The notes under the pieces are model-generated. The model did not search any database, was not told the origin of the DNA, and saw only the letters and a list, made by a program, of their open reading frames with translations. Below are positions 17,934-30,304 of a stretch of 64,000 bases of DNA, piece by piece. The DNA is from Actinomycetospora straminea. Lineage in GTDB: Bacteria > Actinomycetota > Actinomycetes > Mycobacteriales > Pseudonocardiaceae. The translations under genes were made by a program, and so were the position numbers. How positions within the stretch are numbered: position 1 is the first letter of the stretch; every line of letters begins with the position of its first letter. The stretch covers positions 372,001 through 436,000 of the forward strand of contig NZ_JAQZAN010000001.1 in the NCBI RefSeq assembly GCF_028737255.1. The letters run 5' to 3'.

Positions 17934-18713
17934 ATGACCGAGCGCGTCCTCGTCACCGGCGCCGCCGGGCGGATCGGCGGCTACCTGCGCACCCGCCTCG
18001 CCCGTCCCGGCCGCGTCCTGCGCCTGCTCGACGTGCGGGAACCCGCGGACCCGGGCGACGGCGAGGAGGTCGTCACCGCGTCGGTCACCGACCTCGACGC
18101 GCTGGTCGACGCCTGCCGGGAGACCGACGCCGTCGTCCACCTCGGCGGCTACGCGGGCGAAGAGGCGTGGGAGGACGTCCTCGCGACCAACATCCACGGC
18201 ACCTACGTCGTGTTCGAGGCCGCGCGCCGGGCCGCGGTGCCGCGGGTGGTGTTCGCGAGCAGCAACCACGCCGCCGGTTTCCACCCCACCGTCGACCCCG
18301 TCCCCGACGACCTCCTGCCCCGGCCGGACACCTTCTACGGCGTCGGGAAGGTGGCCGGGGAGGCGCTCGGCAGCCTGTACCACGACCGTCACGGCCTCGA
18401 CGTCGTCTGCCTGCGGATCGGGACGTGCCGCGAGGCCCCGACCGACGCCCGCGGGCTCGCGACCTGGCTCTCCCCCGACGACTGCGGCCGGCTCGTCGAG
18501 GCCGCGCTGACCTGCCGCTCCCCCGGTTTCCGCGTCGTGTGGGGCGTCTCGGCCAACACCCGCCGGCGGTGGGCGCTGTCGGGGGCGCACGAGCTCGGGT
18601 ACCGCCCGCAGGACGACGCCGAGGTGTTCGCGACCGAGGTCGGCGACCGCGTCGCCGCCACCGACGTCTACGTCGGCGGGGAGTTCTGCGGCCCCGCCGA
18701 CGCCCCGGCCTGA
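17934..18713 (+). CDS. NAD(P)-dependent epimerase/dehydratase (uronate dehydrogenase-like SDR)
   Basis: A 259-residue extended short-chain dehydrogenase. The dinucleotide loop is VTGAAGRIGGYLRTRL (GxxGxxG variant GAAGRIG), Ser-Ser-Asn at residue ~110 (ASSNHAAGF) supplies the catalytic Ser, and YGVGK at ~140 the Tyr and Lys. Length and the PxxR/CLRIGTC segment resemble NAD-dependent uronate dehydrogenases, but the substrate is not proved. ATG 17934 is preferred to a GTG 30 bases upstream because a ribosome site (CAGGG) precedes it. Its 3' end overlaps the convergent chorismate-mutase-like gene by 46 bases, so both genes share a coding overlap. Confidence 0.8.
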   Translation: MTERVLVTGAAGRIGGYLRTRLARPGRVLRLLDVREPADPGDGEEVVTASVTDLDALVDACRETDAVVHLGGYAGEEAWEDVLATNIHGTYVVFEAARRAAVPRVVFASSNHAAGFHPTVDPVPDDLLPRPDTFYGVGKVAGEALGSLYHDRHGLDVVCLRIGTCREAPTDARGLATWLSPDDCGRLVEAALTCRSPGFRVVWGVSANTRRRWALSGAHELGYRPQDDAEVFATEVGDRVAATDVYVGGEFCGPADAPA

Positions 18714-18991
18714 GCCACGATCTCCTCCTCGACCCGGATCGCCTCCTCCATCAGCAGATCGGCCAGTCGGACGAGGAAGGTCTCGTCGAGGCCGTGCGCC
18801 CGCGCGTGCTCCGCGGCCCGCCGCTCCACCTCGTCGGCGCGGCCGGGCTGGAACACGGGCATCCCGGCCCGCGCCTTCACCGCCCCGACCCGCTCGATGC
18901 AGCGCATCCGGTCGCGGACGAGGCCGTAGAGGGCCTCGTCGATGCCGTCGAGCTCGGCGCGCAGCGCCGCGAGCTCCTCCGCCGTGGTCAC
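18668..18991 (-). CDS. Chorismate mutase type II (AroQ-fold) protein
   Basis: A 107-residue all-helical protein. The sequence LRAELDGIDEALYGLVRDRMRCIERVGAVKARAGMPVFQPGRADEVERR has the AroQ pattern: Arg of helix 1, RxxxIxRVGxxKA with the catalytic Lys (AVKARAG), and the R of the following helix (RADEV), then helix 3 with VRLADLLMEEAIRVEEE. Family members convert chorismate to prephenate, or in secondary metabolism act as 4-amino-4-deoxychorismate mutases or isochorismate pyruvate lyases. A second AroQ-type gene lies at 34858, so this may serve a different chorismate branch. It starts at GTG 18991 and is divergent from the MFS/esterase operon. Confidence 0.8.
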   Translation of the reverse strand: MTTAEELAALRAELDGIDEALYGLVRDRMRCIERVGAVKARAGMPVFQPGRADEVERRAAEHARAHGLDETFLVRLADLLMEEAIRVEEEIVAQAGASAGPQNSPPT

Positions 18992-19029
18992 GGTTCCCCA
19001 CCTTCTCGACGCAGAGTGATGACAAACGG

Positions 19030-19065
19030 ATGACGTTGCGCGCGAAGAGCCCTACGGTACTCCTC
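19030..19065 (+). promoter_or_regulatory. Candidate promoter of the MFS/esterase operon, leaderless type
   Basis: TACGGT at 19053-19058 fits a -10 box (TAnnnT) and ends 7 bases before ATG 19066, so the transcript may start at or next to the initiation codon. ATGACG at 19030-19035 is a partial -35 at 17-base spacing. The same TACGGT-then-start arrangement occurs at 47671 and 63683. Confidence 0.45.
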
Positions 19066-20466
19066 ATGGCCCTGTCGACGGCTACGTTGCGTGCCGCAGC
19101 GCCGTTCCTCCCCGTCGCCGCGGGCCTGTTCTGCATCCAGCTCGACTTCTTCTCGCTCGGCCTGGCCCTGCCGACCATCGCCGTCGACCTCGGCACGACG
19201 GTGACGAACCTGCAGTGGCTGCTCAGCGGCTACATGATCGCCCTCGGCGCCCTGCTCATCCCGGCGGGACGGCTCGGCGAGATGCTCGGGCGCCGGGAGG
19301 TCGTGCTCGCCGGGATCGCGCTGTTCGGGCTGACCTCGCTGGTGTGCGGCCTGACGAGCTCGGTGCCGGTGCTGATCGGCGCGCGGGTGGCGCAGGGCCT
19401 CGGCGCGGCCCTGATCATGCCGTCGAGCTTCGCACTGGTCACCAACGCGACGACCGAGCGGGAGCGACCGGGGGTCACCGGCGTGCTGCTCGGCATCTCC
19501 GGTGTCGGCACCGCCCTCGGGCCGGTCGTCGGCGGCGTCCTGTCCTCGACGGTCGGCTGGCGCTGGGTGTTCCTCGTCAACGTGCCCGTGGCGCTGGTGG
19601 CGCTCTGGGGCGGGCGCCGGATGCGCACGTCGCGCGACGAGGAGGCCGGGCGCGACCTGCGCACCCTCGACTGGTGGGGCGTCGTCACCGTCGTCGGCGG
19701 CCTCGTGGCGGTCAGCGTGGCCATCGACGACGTCGGCGTGCAGGGCTGGACGAACCCGGCGACGTGGGGACCGCTGCTCGGCGGCGTGCTGCTCCTCGTC
19801 GCGTTCGCGGTCCGCGAGCGCCACGCCCCCGCCCCGCTCGTCCGGCCCTCGCTCGTGCGCAACCGCGTGTTCGTGCTGCTCTGCCTAACCGGGACCCTGG
19901 CCAACGTCGGCACCGTGGGCTACGTCGTCGCCGCGACCATCGACCTGCAGACGCTGCGGGGCCTGCCCGCGGCCGCAGCCGGGCTGGCGTTCGTGGTCTC
20001 GTCGGTCGGCCTCGCCGTGACCGGTCCGCTGTCCGGGTGGCTGACGACGAAGGTCCCGCCCGGCCTCGTCATGGCGGTGTCGGTGATCGCGGGCGCGCCG
20101 GCGCTCGTGCTGCTCGCCCTCGCCGAACCCCTGCCGCTCTACGTCGTGGCGCTCGGCCTGTGCGGGCTGACCACCGGCATGGGCTACGGGCTCGGCCCGC
20201 TGGCGGTGCAGAACGTCCTGCCCCCGCAGCGCTCGGCCGAGGCCACCGGCGTCGTGCTCACCTCGTTGATCTGCGTCGGCGGCATCGGCATCGTCGCGGT
20301 CACGGCGGTCATCGAGGCCGTGGGACCGCGCCCCCCGACGAGCGCCGGCGTGGCCCTCACCCTCGTCGCGATCGCGGCGCTCCTGCTCGTCGCCGGCGTG
20401 GCGACGCTCGTCAGCCAGTGGCCGCGCCGGCGGGCCGCCGAGAGCACCGATCCCGTACCCGCCTGA
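19066..20466 (+). CDS. DHA2-type MFS permease (EmrB/QacA-like, 14 helices)
   Basis: A 466-residue drug:H+ antiporter-like permease with about 14 hydrophobic segments. Motif A appears as AGRLGEMLGRREV near residue 70, and motif C-like GISGVGTALGPVVGGVL near 150, both diagnostic of efflux MFS proteins; a third block LTTGMGYGLGPLA lies near 375. The substrate is unknown. The ATG at 19066 fits a leaderless transcript from the TACGGT promoter; an in-frame ATG at 19030 would put the start upstream of that -10. The stop is followed 11 bases later by an esterase gene, so a substrate modified by or cleaved by the esterase could be exported, which is speculation. Confidence 0.85.
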   Translation: MALSTATLRAAAPFLPVAAGLFCIQLDFFSLGLALPTIAVDLGTTVTNLQWLLSGYMIALGALLIPAGRLGEMLGRREVVLAGIALFGLTSLVCGLTSSVPVLIGARVAQGLGAALIMPSSFALVTNATTERERPGVTGVLLGISGVGTALGPVVGGVLSSTVGWRWVFLVNVPVALVALWGGRRMRTSRDEEAGRDLRTLDWWGVVTVVGGLVAVSVAIDDVGVQGWTNPATWGPLLGGVLLLVAFAVRERHAPAPLVRPSLVRNRVFVLLCLTGTLANVGTVGYVVAATIDLQTLRGLPAAAAGLAFVVSSVGLAVTGPLSGWLTTKVPPGLVMAVSVIAGAPALVLLALAEPLPLYVVALGLCGLTTGMGYGLGPLAVQNVLPPQRSAEATGVVLTSLICVGGIGIVAVTAVIEAVGPRPPTSAGVALTLVAIAALLLVAGVATLVSQWPRRRAAESTDPVPA

Positions 20467-20477
20467 GGAGGACGACC

Positions 20478-21380
20478 GTGGCCAGTGTGGAGGCCGAGCG
20501 CTTCGCCGCGATGCTGCGGCAGGCGCCGCGGATGGCCGAGATGCCGCTCGACCAGCAGCGGGCCGCCGGCGAGCACGCCGAGGACCTCAGCGCCGCCCCC
20601 GAGGGAATCACCTACGAGACCGTCGCCGAGGACGGCGTCACGGGGGTCTGGGCTACGGGCCCGACCCACACCGCCACGGTGCTCTACCTCTTCGGCGGCG
20701 GGCACGTCATCACCTCGCCCGCGGCGCGGCACAAGTTCGCCGGCCACCTCGCCCGCGCCCTCGACGCTCGCGTCCTGCTGCTCGACTACCCGCTCGCGCC
20801 CGAGCACCCGTACCCGCAGGACGTGGACGCCGCGGTCCGCGCCGCCCGGTGGCTGCTCGAGGCGCAGGGCGTCGCGGCCGATCGCCTCGTCCTCGCCGGT
20901 GAGTCGTCCGGGGGCGGGCTCGTCCTCGAGACGCTCCTGGCCGCCGCCCGCGCCGGGCTCCCGCGCCCCGGCGCGGCATACCTGATGTCGCCGTGGGCCG
21001 ACCTCACCTGCCGGTCCGCCGCGTTCGACCAGCGCAGCGACGTGGACCTCGAGTGCAGCCGCGAGAGCCTGCGGCGGATGGCCGGCCAGTACCTCGACGG
21101 CCACGACCCCGCCGACCCGGCCGCCTCGCCCGCTCTCGCGCCGCCCGCGGAGGTCGCCGGCGCGTGGCCGCCGCTGCTCGTGCAGGTCGGCAGCCACGAG
21201 GTGCTGCTCGACGACGCGCTGGCCGTGACCCGCGCGGCAGCGCTCGCCGACGTCCCGGTGACGCTGGACGTCTGGTCGGAGATGCAGCACTTCTTCCAGC
21301 TCGGCGTCGGGATCTACCCGGAGGCGGCCGCAGCGCTGGCGCGCGCCGGGACCTGGCTGCGGGAGCTGCTTGCGTCCTAG
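20478..21380 (+). CDS. Alpha/beta hydrolase, HSL-type esterase/lipase
   Basis: A 300-residue hydrolase of the hormone-sensitive-lipase family. The oxyanion-hole segment is [13 protein letters not shown], where HGGG is replaced by FGGGH. The nucleophile elbow is GESSGGG (GxSxG with catalytic Ser), the catalytic Asp is likely in HEVLLDDAL, and the His in MQHFFQLG near the C-terminus. The substrate is unknown but family members cleave short acyl esters. GTG 20478 has the Shine-Dalgarno GAGGAG. It ends in TAG (21378-21380) within CTAG, the same four bases that give the reverse stop of purH, so the two convergent genes share a palindromic stop. Confidence 0.85.
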   Translation: MASVEAERFAAMLRQAPRMAEMPLDQQRAAGEHAEDLSAAPEGITYETVAEDGVTGVWATGPTHTATVLYLFGGGHVITSPAARHKFAGHLARALDARVLLLDYPLAPEHPYPQDVDAAVRAARWLLEAQGVAADRLVLAGESSGGGLVLETLLAAARAGLPRPGAAYLMSPWADLTCRSAAFDQRSDVDLECSRESLRRMAGQYLDGHDPADPAASPALAPPAEVAGAWPPLLVQVGSHEVLLDDALAVTRAAALADVPVTLDVWSEMQHFFQLGVGIYPEAAAALARAGTWLRELLAS

Positions 21381-22999
21381 TGCGCGAAGTGCCGGGTGCC
21401 GGTGAGGTACATGGTGACGCCGGCCCGCTGCGCCGCCTCGATCACCTGCTCGTCGCGCACCGACCCGCCGGGCTGGACGACAGCCGCGACGCCCGCCTCG
21501 GCGAGGACCTCGAAGCCGTCCGGGAAGGGGAAGAACGCGTCCGAGGCGGCCACGGCACCGCGCACGCGGTCGCCGGCGCGGGTCACCGCGAGCCGGGCGG
21601 CGTCGACGCGGTTGACCTGGCCCATGCCGACGCCGACGGTGGCGCCGTCGTGGGCCAGCAGGATCGCGTTCGACTTGACCGCGCGGCAGGCCCGCCAGGC
21701 GAACGCGAGGTCCGCGAGGACGGCCTCGGAGGCCGCCTCGCCGCACGCCAGCGTCCAGGTCGCCGGGTCGTCGCCGGGCGCGTCGACGGCGTCGCGCTGC
21801 TGGAGCAGCAGGCCCCCGGAGATCGGGCGCTGCTCGACCGGCGACGGCGCCCAGGTCGCGGTCAGCACGCGGATGTTCTTCTTGCGGGTCAGCACGTCGA
21901 GCGCGCCGTCGGCGTAGGACGGGGCGACGATCACCTCGGTGAAGATCTCCGAGACGGTCTCGGCCATGGCCACGCTGACCTCGGTGTTCGCGGCGATGAC
22001 ACCCCCGAACGCGCTGGTGGGGTCGCAGGCGTGGGCCTTGCGGTGCGCGGCGGCCACGTCGTCGTCACCGTCGTCGTCACCGGTCGCCACCGCGATCCCG
22101 CAGGGGTTGGCGTGCTTGATGATCGCGACGCAGACCCCGTCGTGGTCGTGCGCGGCCCGCCACGCGGCGTCGGTGTCGACGTAGTTGTTGTACGACATCT
22201 CCTTGCCGTGCAGCTGCGTCGCGCCCGCGACGCCCGAGGCCACCTCCGGGTCGCCGTAGAGTGCGGCGGCCTGGTGCGGGTTCTCGCCGTAGCGCAGCAC
22301 CGCGCGGCGCCGGGCCGTGGTGCCGACCCAGCCCGGGAACGGCGAGCCCGGCACCGACGGATCCGGGTCGGACGTCAGCACGTTGCCCATCCACGACGCC
22401 ACCGCGACGTCGTAGGACGCGGTGTGCCGGAACGCCTCGGCGGCGAGGCCGCGCCGGTCGGCCAGCGTCACCCCGCCTGCCGCGACCTGCTCGAGCACCC
22501 ACGCGTAGCGCGTCGGGTCGGTGACGACGGCGACGGACTCGTGGTTCTTCGCGGCCGCGCGGATCATCGCCGGGCCGCCGATGTCGATCTGCTCGACGCA
22601 GTCGTCGGGCGAGGCGCCGGACGCGACGGTCTGGGTGAACGGGTAGAGGTTGACCACGAGCAGGTCGAACGGCGCGATGTCCAGCGACTCGAGCGCCTCG
22701 GTGTGGGTGGGCAGCCGCATGTCGGCGAGCAGGCCCGCGTGCACGCGCGGGTGCAGCGTCTTGACCCGCCCGTCGAGGCACTCCGGGAACCCGGTGACCT
22801 CCTCCACGCGCGTCACCGGCACGCCCGCGTCCTGGATGCGGCCGGCCGTCGACCCGGTGGAGACCACCTCGACGCCCGCCGCGTGCAGCCCGGTGGCCAG
22901 ATCGAGCAGGCCCGCCTTGTCGAACACGCTGACCAGCGCGCGACGGACGGGACGCCGCCCTTCGACGCCGGTGGTGGGGTGGGCCTCGGTGGCGGTCAC
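21377..22999 (-). CDS. purH: AICAR formyltransferase/IMP cyclohydrolase
   Basis: A 540-residue bifunctional enzyme of the last two steps of purine synthesis: formylation of AICAR with 10-formyl-THF and ring closure to IMP. The N-terminal ~200 residues are the MGS-like IMP cyclohydrolase domain ([32 protein letters not shown], then [15 protein letters not shown]). The formyltransferase domain contains [19 protein letters not shown], the catalytic KHANPCG and the AFGGVIAAN and [12 protein letters not shown] segments. Length and ending ([10 protein letters not shown]) fit the family. It starts at GTG 22999, overlapping the purN stop by GTGA, so the pair are translationally coupled. Confidence 0.97.
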   Translation of the reverse strand: MTATEAHPTTGVEGRRPVRRALVSVFDKAGLLDLATGLHAAGVEVVSTGSTAGRIQDAGVPVTRVEEVTGFPECLDGRVKTLHPRVHAGLLADMRLPTHTEALESLDIAPFDLLVVNLYPFTQTVASGASPDDCVEQIDIGGPAMIRAAAKNHESVAVVTDPTRYAWVLEQVAAGGVTLADRRGLAAEAFRHTASYDVAVASWMGNVLTSDPDPSVPGSPFPGWVGTTARRRAVLRYGENPHQAAALYGDPEVASGVAGATQLHGKEMSYNNYVDTDAAWRAAHDHDGVCVAIIKHANPCGIAVATGDDDGDDDVAAAHRKAHACDPTSAFGGVIAANTEVSVAMAETVSEIFTEVIVAPSYADGALDVLTRKKNIRVLTATWAPSPVEQRPISGGLLLQQRDAVDAPGDDPATWTLACGEAASEAVLADLAFAWRACRAVKSNAILLAHDGATVGVGMGQVNRVDAARLAVTRAGDRVRGAVAASDAFFPFPDGFEVLAEAGVAAVVQPGGSVRDEQVIEAAQRAGVTMYLTGTRHFAH

Positions 23000-23601
23000 G
23001 GAATGTTCACTCCTCGTCCGGTGACGGTGGCGCCGTGGCGGGCGAGCGCGGCCACGGTCTCGACGAGCATCCGGCGCTCGACCACCTTGATGCGCTCGTG
23101 CAGCGTGTCCTCGGTGTCGTCCGGCTCGACCCCGACGGCCTCCTGGGCCAGGACCGGCCCCGTGTCGACGCCGGCGTCGACCAGGTGCACGGTCGCGCCG
23201 GTGACCTTCACCCCGTAGTCGACGGTGTCGCGCACGGGGTGGGCGCCGGGGAAGGCCGGCAGCAGGGCCGGGTGCGTGTTGATGGTGCGGCCGCCGAAGC
23301 GGGCCAGGAACGTCTCGCCGAGCAGCCGGGCGAAACCCGCGGACACGACGAGGTCGGGCTCGGCGGCCGCGACGGCGTCGGCCAGCGCGGCGTCCCAGAC
23401 GACGCGGTCGCCGTACTCGGCGGGCCGGACCACGGCGATGTCGACCCCCGCGGCCGTCGCGCGGTCCAGGGCGCCGACGCCGGCCCGGTCGGAGACGACC
23501 GCGACGACCCGCGCCGGGTAGTCCGCGCTCTCGCACGCGTCGAGCAGGGCCTGCAGCAGGCTCCCCGACCCGGAGGCGAGGACGACGACGCGGGCGGGCA
23601 C
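22996..23601 (-). CDS. purN: Phosphoribosylglycinamide formyltransferase (GART)
   Basis: A 201-residue enzyme that transfers formyl from 10-formyl-THF to GAR in purine synthesis. Signature pieces are the N-terminal [17 protein letters not shown] nucleotide loop, [18 protein letters not shown] with the catalytic Asn and His, and [22 protein letters not shown] with the catalytic Asp. Start GTG 23601. It precedes purH with a GTGA overlap, and a gene for a DUF6350 membrane protein lies 72 bases upstream on the same strand. The purN-purH pairing and this surrounding order are the same as M. tuberculosis Rv0956-Rv0957. Confidence 0.97.
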   Translation of the reverse strand: MPARVVVLASGSGSLLQALLDACESADYPARVVAVVSDRAGVGALDRATAAGVDIAVVRPAEYGDRVVWDAALADAVAAAEPDLVVSAGFARLLGETFLARFGGRTINTHPALLPAFPGAHPVRDTVDYGVKVTGATVHLVDAGVDTGPVLAQEAVGVEPDDTEDTLHERIKVVERRMLVETVAALARHGATVTGRGVNIP

Positions 23602-23673
23602 GGGCAGGATCAGCCGGTGCGGCTCGGTGGTGGTCAGCGCTGCTCCCGGGCGGATGTGGATGTCCCGCCCAGG

Positions 23674-25137
23674 TTAGCTGCGACCGTCACCACCAGCAGC
23701 AACGCCCTCGGAGCCCTCGGGGCCCTCGGAGCCCTCGGGCTCGGCCGCCGACCCGGCCTCCTCCGCGGGCGCCGGATCGGGCTCCTGCTCCGGGGTCCGC
23801 TCCGCGGTCCGCGCCGGGGCCGCCGGGCGCCGCGATCGCGACCGCCGCCGGGTGACCGAGTTGTCCGACTCGTCCGCGTCGTCCGCGTCGTCCGAGGCCG
23901 TCCCGATCGGCACCGCGAGCAGGGCGACGACCAGACCAGGCACCAGCACCCAGGCCAGCACCGCCAGCGCGACGGGGCCGGCGGGCACGGTGACCGGGTC
24001 GAACGGGCCCGCCCCGAGCCGCCCGCCGGACACGGCCGCGGCCAGCCCGAGCAGCAGGGCCGCGGAGACGGCCGCGACGACGACCTCGCGCACCCGCGTC
24101 GCCGCGTCCGGGGCCGTCGGCGCGAGACGCCAGCCGACGAGGCTCCCGACGGCGAGCGGGACGGCGAACGCGAGCCCGGCCCAGGTCGGCGGCGGGCTCT
24201 GCGGGAGGACGGCGGCCAGCGGGATCGGCGGGAGCAGGCCCGAGCTGATCGCGGTCGGCGTCGCCGAGGCGGCCCCGATCGACACCCCGGGCCCGATCAG
24301 CCACGACGCCGCCCCGACGACCGCGTTCGGCAGGTAGGCGAGCGTGAGCAGCGTCAGCCCGGCGCCGCTGCCCGCCTCCGGCGCGACGTCGGCGACCACG
24401 TCCGCCACCGCGGCCGCGTCCGCGAGCAGAGCCGCGAGCAGGAGACCGGCGCCGGCGGTGAGCAGCCCCGCGGTCGCGACGAGCCCGCCACGCAGGCCGT
24501 GGCGCGCCCACCGCGGCAGGCGGCGCGGCAGCGCGAGCAGCCCGCACGGACGCGCCACGCCCGCGACGGCCGCGAGCCCGGCCAGCACCCCGCACACGAC
24601 GCCGGCGAGGCCGGGCGAGGCGTCGACCACCGTCTCCGGCGTGAGCAGCGCGGCGGCCAGCACGCCGATGACCGCGTGCGCCGCCGCGGCCGTCGCGACC
24701 ACCGGCACCCCGACCCCGTGCAGCAGGCCGGCGGGCCGCCCGTCGCCCTCGAGGCGCACCACCGCGCCCCGCGCGACGGTGGCCACCAGGACCGCGAGCA
24801 GCGCCGCGGGCGCCAGGGGCAGCACGCCCAGCGGGACGCCGGTGACCTGCAGCGGGACCAGGTGCGCGACCAGCCACAACGGGATCCCGACGGCCAGCGC
24901 CTGGCCCAGGCCGGGCTCGCCGCCCGGGGTGGTGCCCGATGCGAGCGCCGCGACGACGCCGGCCACCACCACGGCGATGCCGTAGCAGGTCAGCGGGGGC
25001 AGGAGCGCCACCCGCGCGAGGACCGGGACCCAGGCGGGGGCGCCCGTCGTCGCCTCCGTCCCGTCGGAACCGGCGGCCTCACGCCGACCGCCGCCCCGGC
25101 CACCGCGCCGCGGCGAGGGGCTTGTCCGCACGGTCAC
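23674..25137 (-). CDS. perM: DUF6350 family polytopic membrane protein (PerM-like)
   Basis: A 487-residue protein with about 10-12 predicted helices between residues 37 and 410, and an Asp/Glu/Ser/Gly-rich cytoplasmic tail (residues ~415-487: [11 protein letters not shown]). It occupies the position of M. tuberculosis Rv0955 (PerM), a cell-division-associated membrane protein linked to septum stability, which makes it the likely orthologue; the assignment rests on position and topology, since the sequence has few motifs. Residues near 350 ([12 protein letters not shown]) are typical of DUF6350. GTG 25137 was used. It is encoded between purN and the DUF5336 gene. Confidence 0.78.
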   Translation of the reverse strand: MTVRTSPSPRRGGRGGGRREAAGSDGTEATTGAPAWVPVLARVALLPPLTCYGIAVVVAGVVAALASGTTPGGEPGLGQALAVGIPLWLVAHLVPLQVTGVPLGVLPLAPAALLAVLVATVARGAVVRLEGDGRPAGLLHGVGVPVVATAAAAHAVIGVLAAALLTPETVVDASPGLAGVVCGVLAGLAAVAGVARPCGLLALPRRLPRWARHGLRGGLVATAGLLTAGAGLLLAALLADAAAVADVVADVAPEAGSGAGLTLLTLAYLPNAVVGAASWLIGPGVSIGAASATPTAISSGLLPPIPLAAVLPQSPPPTWAGLAFAVPLAVGSLVGWRLAPTAPDAATRVREVVVAAVSAALLLGLAAAVSGGRLGAGPFDPVTVPAGPVALAVLAWVLVPGLVVALLAVPIGTASDDADDADESDNSVTRRRSRSRRPAAPARTAERTPEQEPDPAPAEEAGSAAEPEGSEGPEGSEGVAAGGDGRS

Positions 25138-25196
25138 GACCCGACCATGTCAGCCGACGGGTCCCGGCCGGCGCTCCCACGCCGCGCGCCGTCCGG

Positions 25197-27861
<2,665 letters not shown>

Positions 27862-27866
27862 CGTTT

Positions 27867-29036
27867 CTACGCCCCTGCCGCCAGCTCGGCGGCCTTCGCG
27901 GCCGCGTCGTCCATCGTGTCCACCACCGTGACCAGCGGGTGGTTCGCCTCGGCGAGGATCCGGCGGCCCTCGTCGACGTTGTTGCCGTCCAGCCGGACGA
28001 CGAGCTGCTTCGTGGCGTTGTCGCCGAGGATCTTCAGCGCCTCGACGATGCCGTTGGCCACCGCGTCGCAGGCGGTGATGCCGCCGAAGACGTTGACGAA
28101 GACGCTCTTGACGTCCTCGTCGCCCAGGATGACGTCCAGGCCGGCCGCCATGACCTCGGCCGACGCGCCGCCGCCGATGTCGAGGAAGTTGGCGGGCTTC
28201 ATGCCGCCGTGCTGCTCACCTGCGTACGCGACGACGTCGAGGGTGGACATGACGAGGCCGGCACCGTTGCCGATGATCCCGACCTGGCCGCCCTCGAGCT
28301 TGACGTAGTTGAGGCCCTTCTCCTTGGCCTTGGCCTCGAGCGGGTTCTGGCTGCGCTCGTCCACCAGCTCGGAGTGGGCCTCGTGCCGGAAGTCGGCGTT
28401 CTCGTCGAGGGTGACCTTCCCGTCGAGCGCGACGACCCGGTCCTGCGGGTCGCGCACCAGCGGGTTGACCTCGACCAGCGTCGCGTCCTCGCCGACGAAG
28501 GTGTCCCAGAGCTTGACGATGACCTGCGCGGCCTCGTCGGCGACCTCGGCGGGGAGGTTGCCCTGCTTGACGATCTCGTCGGCCTTCGCGCGGTCGACGC
28601 CGGCGATCGGGTCGATCGGCACCCGGGCCAGCGCCTCGGGCCGCTCGACCGCGAGCTCCTCGATCTCCATGCCGCCCTCGGCCGAGCACATGGCGAGGAA
28701 GGTGCGGTTGGACCGGTCGAGGAGGAAGGAGAAGTAGTACTCCTGCGCGATGTCGCTGGCCTCGGTGACCAGGACCCGGTGGACGATGTGGCCCTTGATG
28801 TCGAGCCCGAGGATGGCCTCGGCCTTCTCCTTGGCCTCGGCGGGGGTCTCGGCGAGCTTGACGCCGCCGGCCTTGCCGCGACCGCCCGTCTTCACCTGCG
28901 CCTTGACGACGACGGCGGTGCCGATCTCCTGCGCGGCCCGCTCGGCCTCGGAGGCGGTGTCGACGGTGCGCCCGGGCAGCACCGGCACCCCGTGGGCGGC
29001 GAAGAGGTCCTTCGCCTGGTACTCGTACAGGTCCAC
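27867..29036 (-). CDS. sucC: Succinyl-CoA synthetase beta subunit (ADP-forming)
   Basis: A 389-residue subunit with an ATP-grasp nucleotide-binding domain (residues ~1-235) and a CoA-ligase domain. The start GTG 29036 gives [22 protein letters not shown], the canonical N-terminus, and is preceded by [27 protein letters not shown] contains the nucleotide-binding Lys and Gly-rich loop; EVNPLV around residue 200 and the C-terminal [17 protein letters not shown] and [10 protein letters not shown] are characteristic. A longer upstream frame is not used because it lies in the sucC leader. The gene is divergent from a lipase-like gene with a 296-base intergenic region. Confidence 0.98.
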   Translation of the reverse strand: MDLYEYQAKDLFAAHGVPVLPGRTVDTASEAERAAQEIGTAVVVKAQVKTGGRGKAGGVKLAETPAEAKEKAEAILGLDIKGHIVHRVLVTEASDIAQEYYFSFLLDRSNRTFLAMCSAEGGMEIEELAVERPEALARVPIDPIAGVDRAKADEIVKQGNLPAEVADEAAQVIVKLWDTFVGEDATLVEVNPLVRDPQDRVVALDGKVTLDENADFRHEAHSELVDERSQNPLEAKAKEKGLNYVKLEGGQVGIIGNGAGLVMSTLDVVAYAGEQHGGMKPANFLDIGGGASAEVMAAGLDVILGDEDVKSVFVNVFGGITACDAVANGIVEALKILGDNATKQLVVRLDGNNVDEGRRILAEANHPLVTVVDTMDDAAAKAAELAAGA

Positions 29037-29241
29037 TCGTGAACTCTCCTCACCAACTCCCCGGGGCGCCGCCCGCGGCGGCGGCCGGGCGAGGTCGCGT
29101 GGCGCCCACCTCTCCGGTGGCGCGCCCACGTCTCGACGGATGCGCGGCGACCCTATCGACGCGACGGGTACCCGGGCGGTGCGACGGGGGCGACACCGGA
29201 CACACGCGCCGGTCAGCGCGGTGCTGAATCGTTCCGGCGTG

Positions 29242-29261
29242 CGATCGGGTGCGCCCGATCG
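29242..29261. promoter_or_regulatory. Palindrome in the sucC/lipase intergenic region
   Basis: CGATCGGG (29242-29249) and CCCGATCG (29254-29261) are perfect 8-bp arms around TGCG. A second, weaker symmetry TGTTC/GAACA is at 29301-29314. The intergenic segment 29037-29332 holds no gene and must contain the divergent promoters. No regulator can be named. Confidence 0.4.
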
Positions 29262-29332
29262 GGGTCGTACTTGATCGGTCCGGGCACGTCCTACCGCGAC
29301 TGTTCGCGTGAACAACCCTTAACGTCCACCTC

Positions 29333-30304
29333 ATGGACGTGACGGGCGTCATGTCCCCTGCCGAGGAGCCGGGGACCGAGCCGGCGGGTCTCGCCGCGCC
29401 CGTCGAGCGGCCGCTGGCGACCATCGCGGGCGCGGTCTGGCGAGGGCTGGGCTACGCGGCGCGCACCGTCGGGGTGCCGGCGGGCGTGCGCGGGCTGGCC
29501 GTCGAGATCGCGTACACCGCGGTCCACGTCTCCCTCTACCCCTGGGGCCTGGTCGACGAGGTGCTGCGCCCGGCGGGCACGTTCGTCCACCACCGCACCG
29601 CCTCGCTGTCCCCCGCGCAGCGCAGCCTGGTCGTCTCCGACATGGAGTCCTCGACGACACCGGTGCTGCTCGTGCACGGGATCGTCGACAACCGTTCGAT
29701 CTTCGCGCTGCTCGCCCGCGCGCTGCGCCGCCGCGGCTTCGGCGTGGTGCACGCGGTGAACTTCAGCGTCCTCACCGCGTTCACCGGCGACATCCGGGCC
29801 GCCGCCCGCGAGCTGGGCCACCACGTGGAGCGGCTCTGCGCGAGCACGGGCGCCGACCGGGTGCACATCGTCGGGCACTCGCTGGGCGGGCTGATGGCGC
29901 GCTACTACGTGCAGCGGCTCGGGGGCGACGCGCGCGTCGACACGCTCGTGACGCTCGGGACCCCGCACCGCGGCAGCCTCATCGCCCACTTCCTGCCGCC
30001 GACGCGGGTCCCCCAGCAGCTGCAGCCCGGATCGGACCTCCTGCGCGAGCTCGCGGAGCCGGCGCCGGACTGCCGCACGCGGTTCCTCGCGGTGTGGAGC
30101 CGCCAGGACCAGTTGATCATCCCGCAGTCGGCGGCGCGGCTGACCCACCCCGACCTCGCGGTCACGGAGGTCGAGCTCGAGCACGTCGGGCACCTGTCGA
30201 TGACGATCGACCCGGAGGTCGTGCACCTCGTGACCCGCCTGCTGTCCCGGCGGCCGCTGCGCGGCCGCGACCGGGCGGGCTCGGCGCGCGCGGTGGCGGG
30301 CTGA
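29333..30304 (+). CDS. Alpha/beta hydrolase, putative lipase
   Basis: A 323-residue hydrolase of the lipase class with a helical N-terminal ~95 residues. LLVHGIVDNRSIFALLARAL carries the oxyanion-type HG motif, VHIVGHSLGGLMARYYVQRLG is the nucleophile elbow with GHSLGG, and the acid and base are likely the Asp of WSRQDQLIIPQSA and the His of VEHVGHLSM (the sequence reads ELEHVGHLSMTID). This architecture is like esterases/lipases with a PGAP1- or lipase-2-like lid; no lipid substrate is predictable. There is no signal peptide. The gene is inserted, relative to M. tuberculosis, between sucC and the M23 peptidase gene. ATG 29333 is the first reasonable start. Confidence 0.8.
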   Translation: MDVTGVMSPAEEPGTEPAGLAAPVERPLATIAGAVWRGLGYAARTVGVPAGVRGLAVEIAYTAVHVSLYPWGLVDEVLRPAGTFVHHRTASLSPAQRSLVVSDMESSTTPVLLVHGIVDNRSIFALLARALRRRGFGVVHAVNFSVLTAFTGDIRAAARELGHHVERLCASTGADRVHIVGHSLGGLMARYYVQRLGGDARVDTLVTLGTPHRGSLIAHFLPPTRVPQQLQPGSDLLRELAEPAPDCRTRFLAVWSRQDQLIIPQSAARLTHPDLAVTEVELEHVGHLSMTIDPEVVHLVTRLLSRRPLRGRDRAGSARAVAG

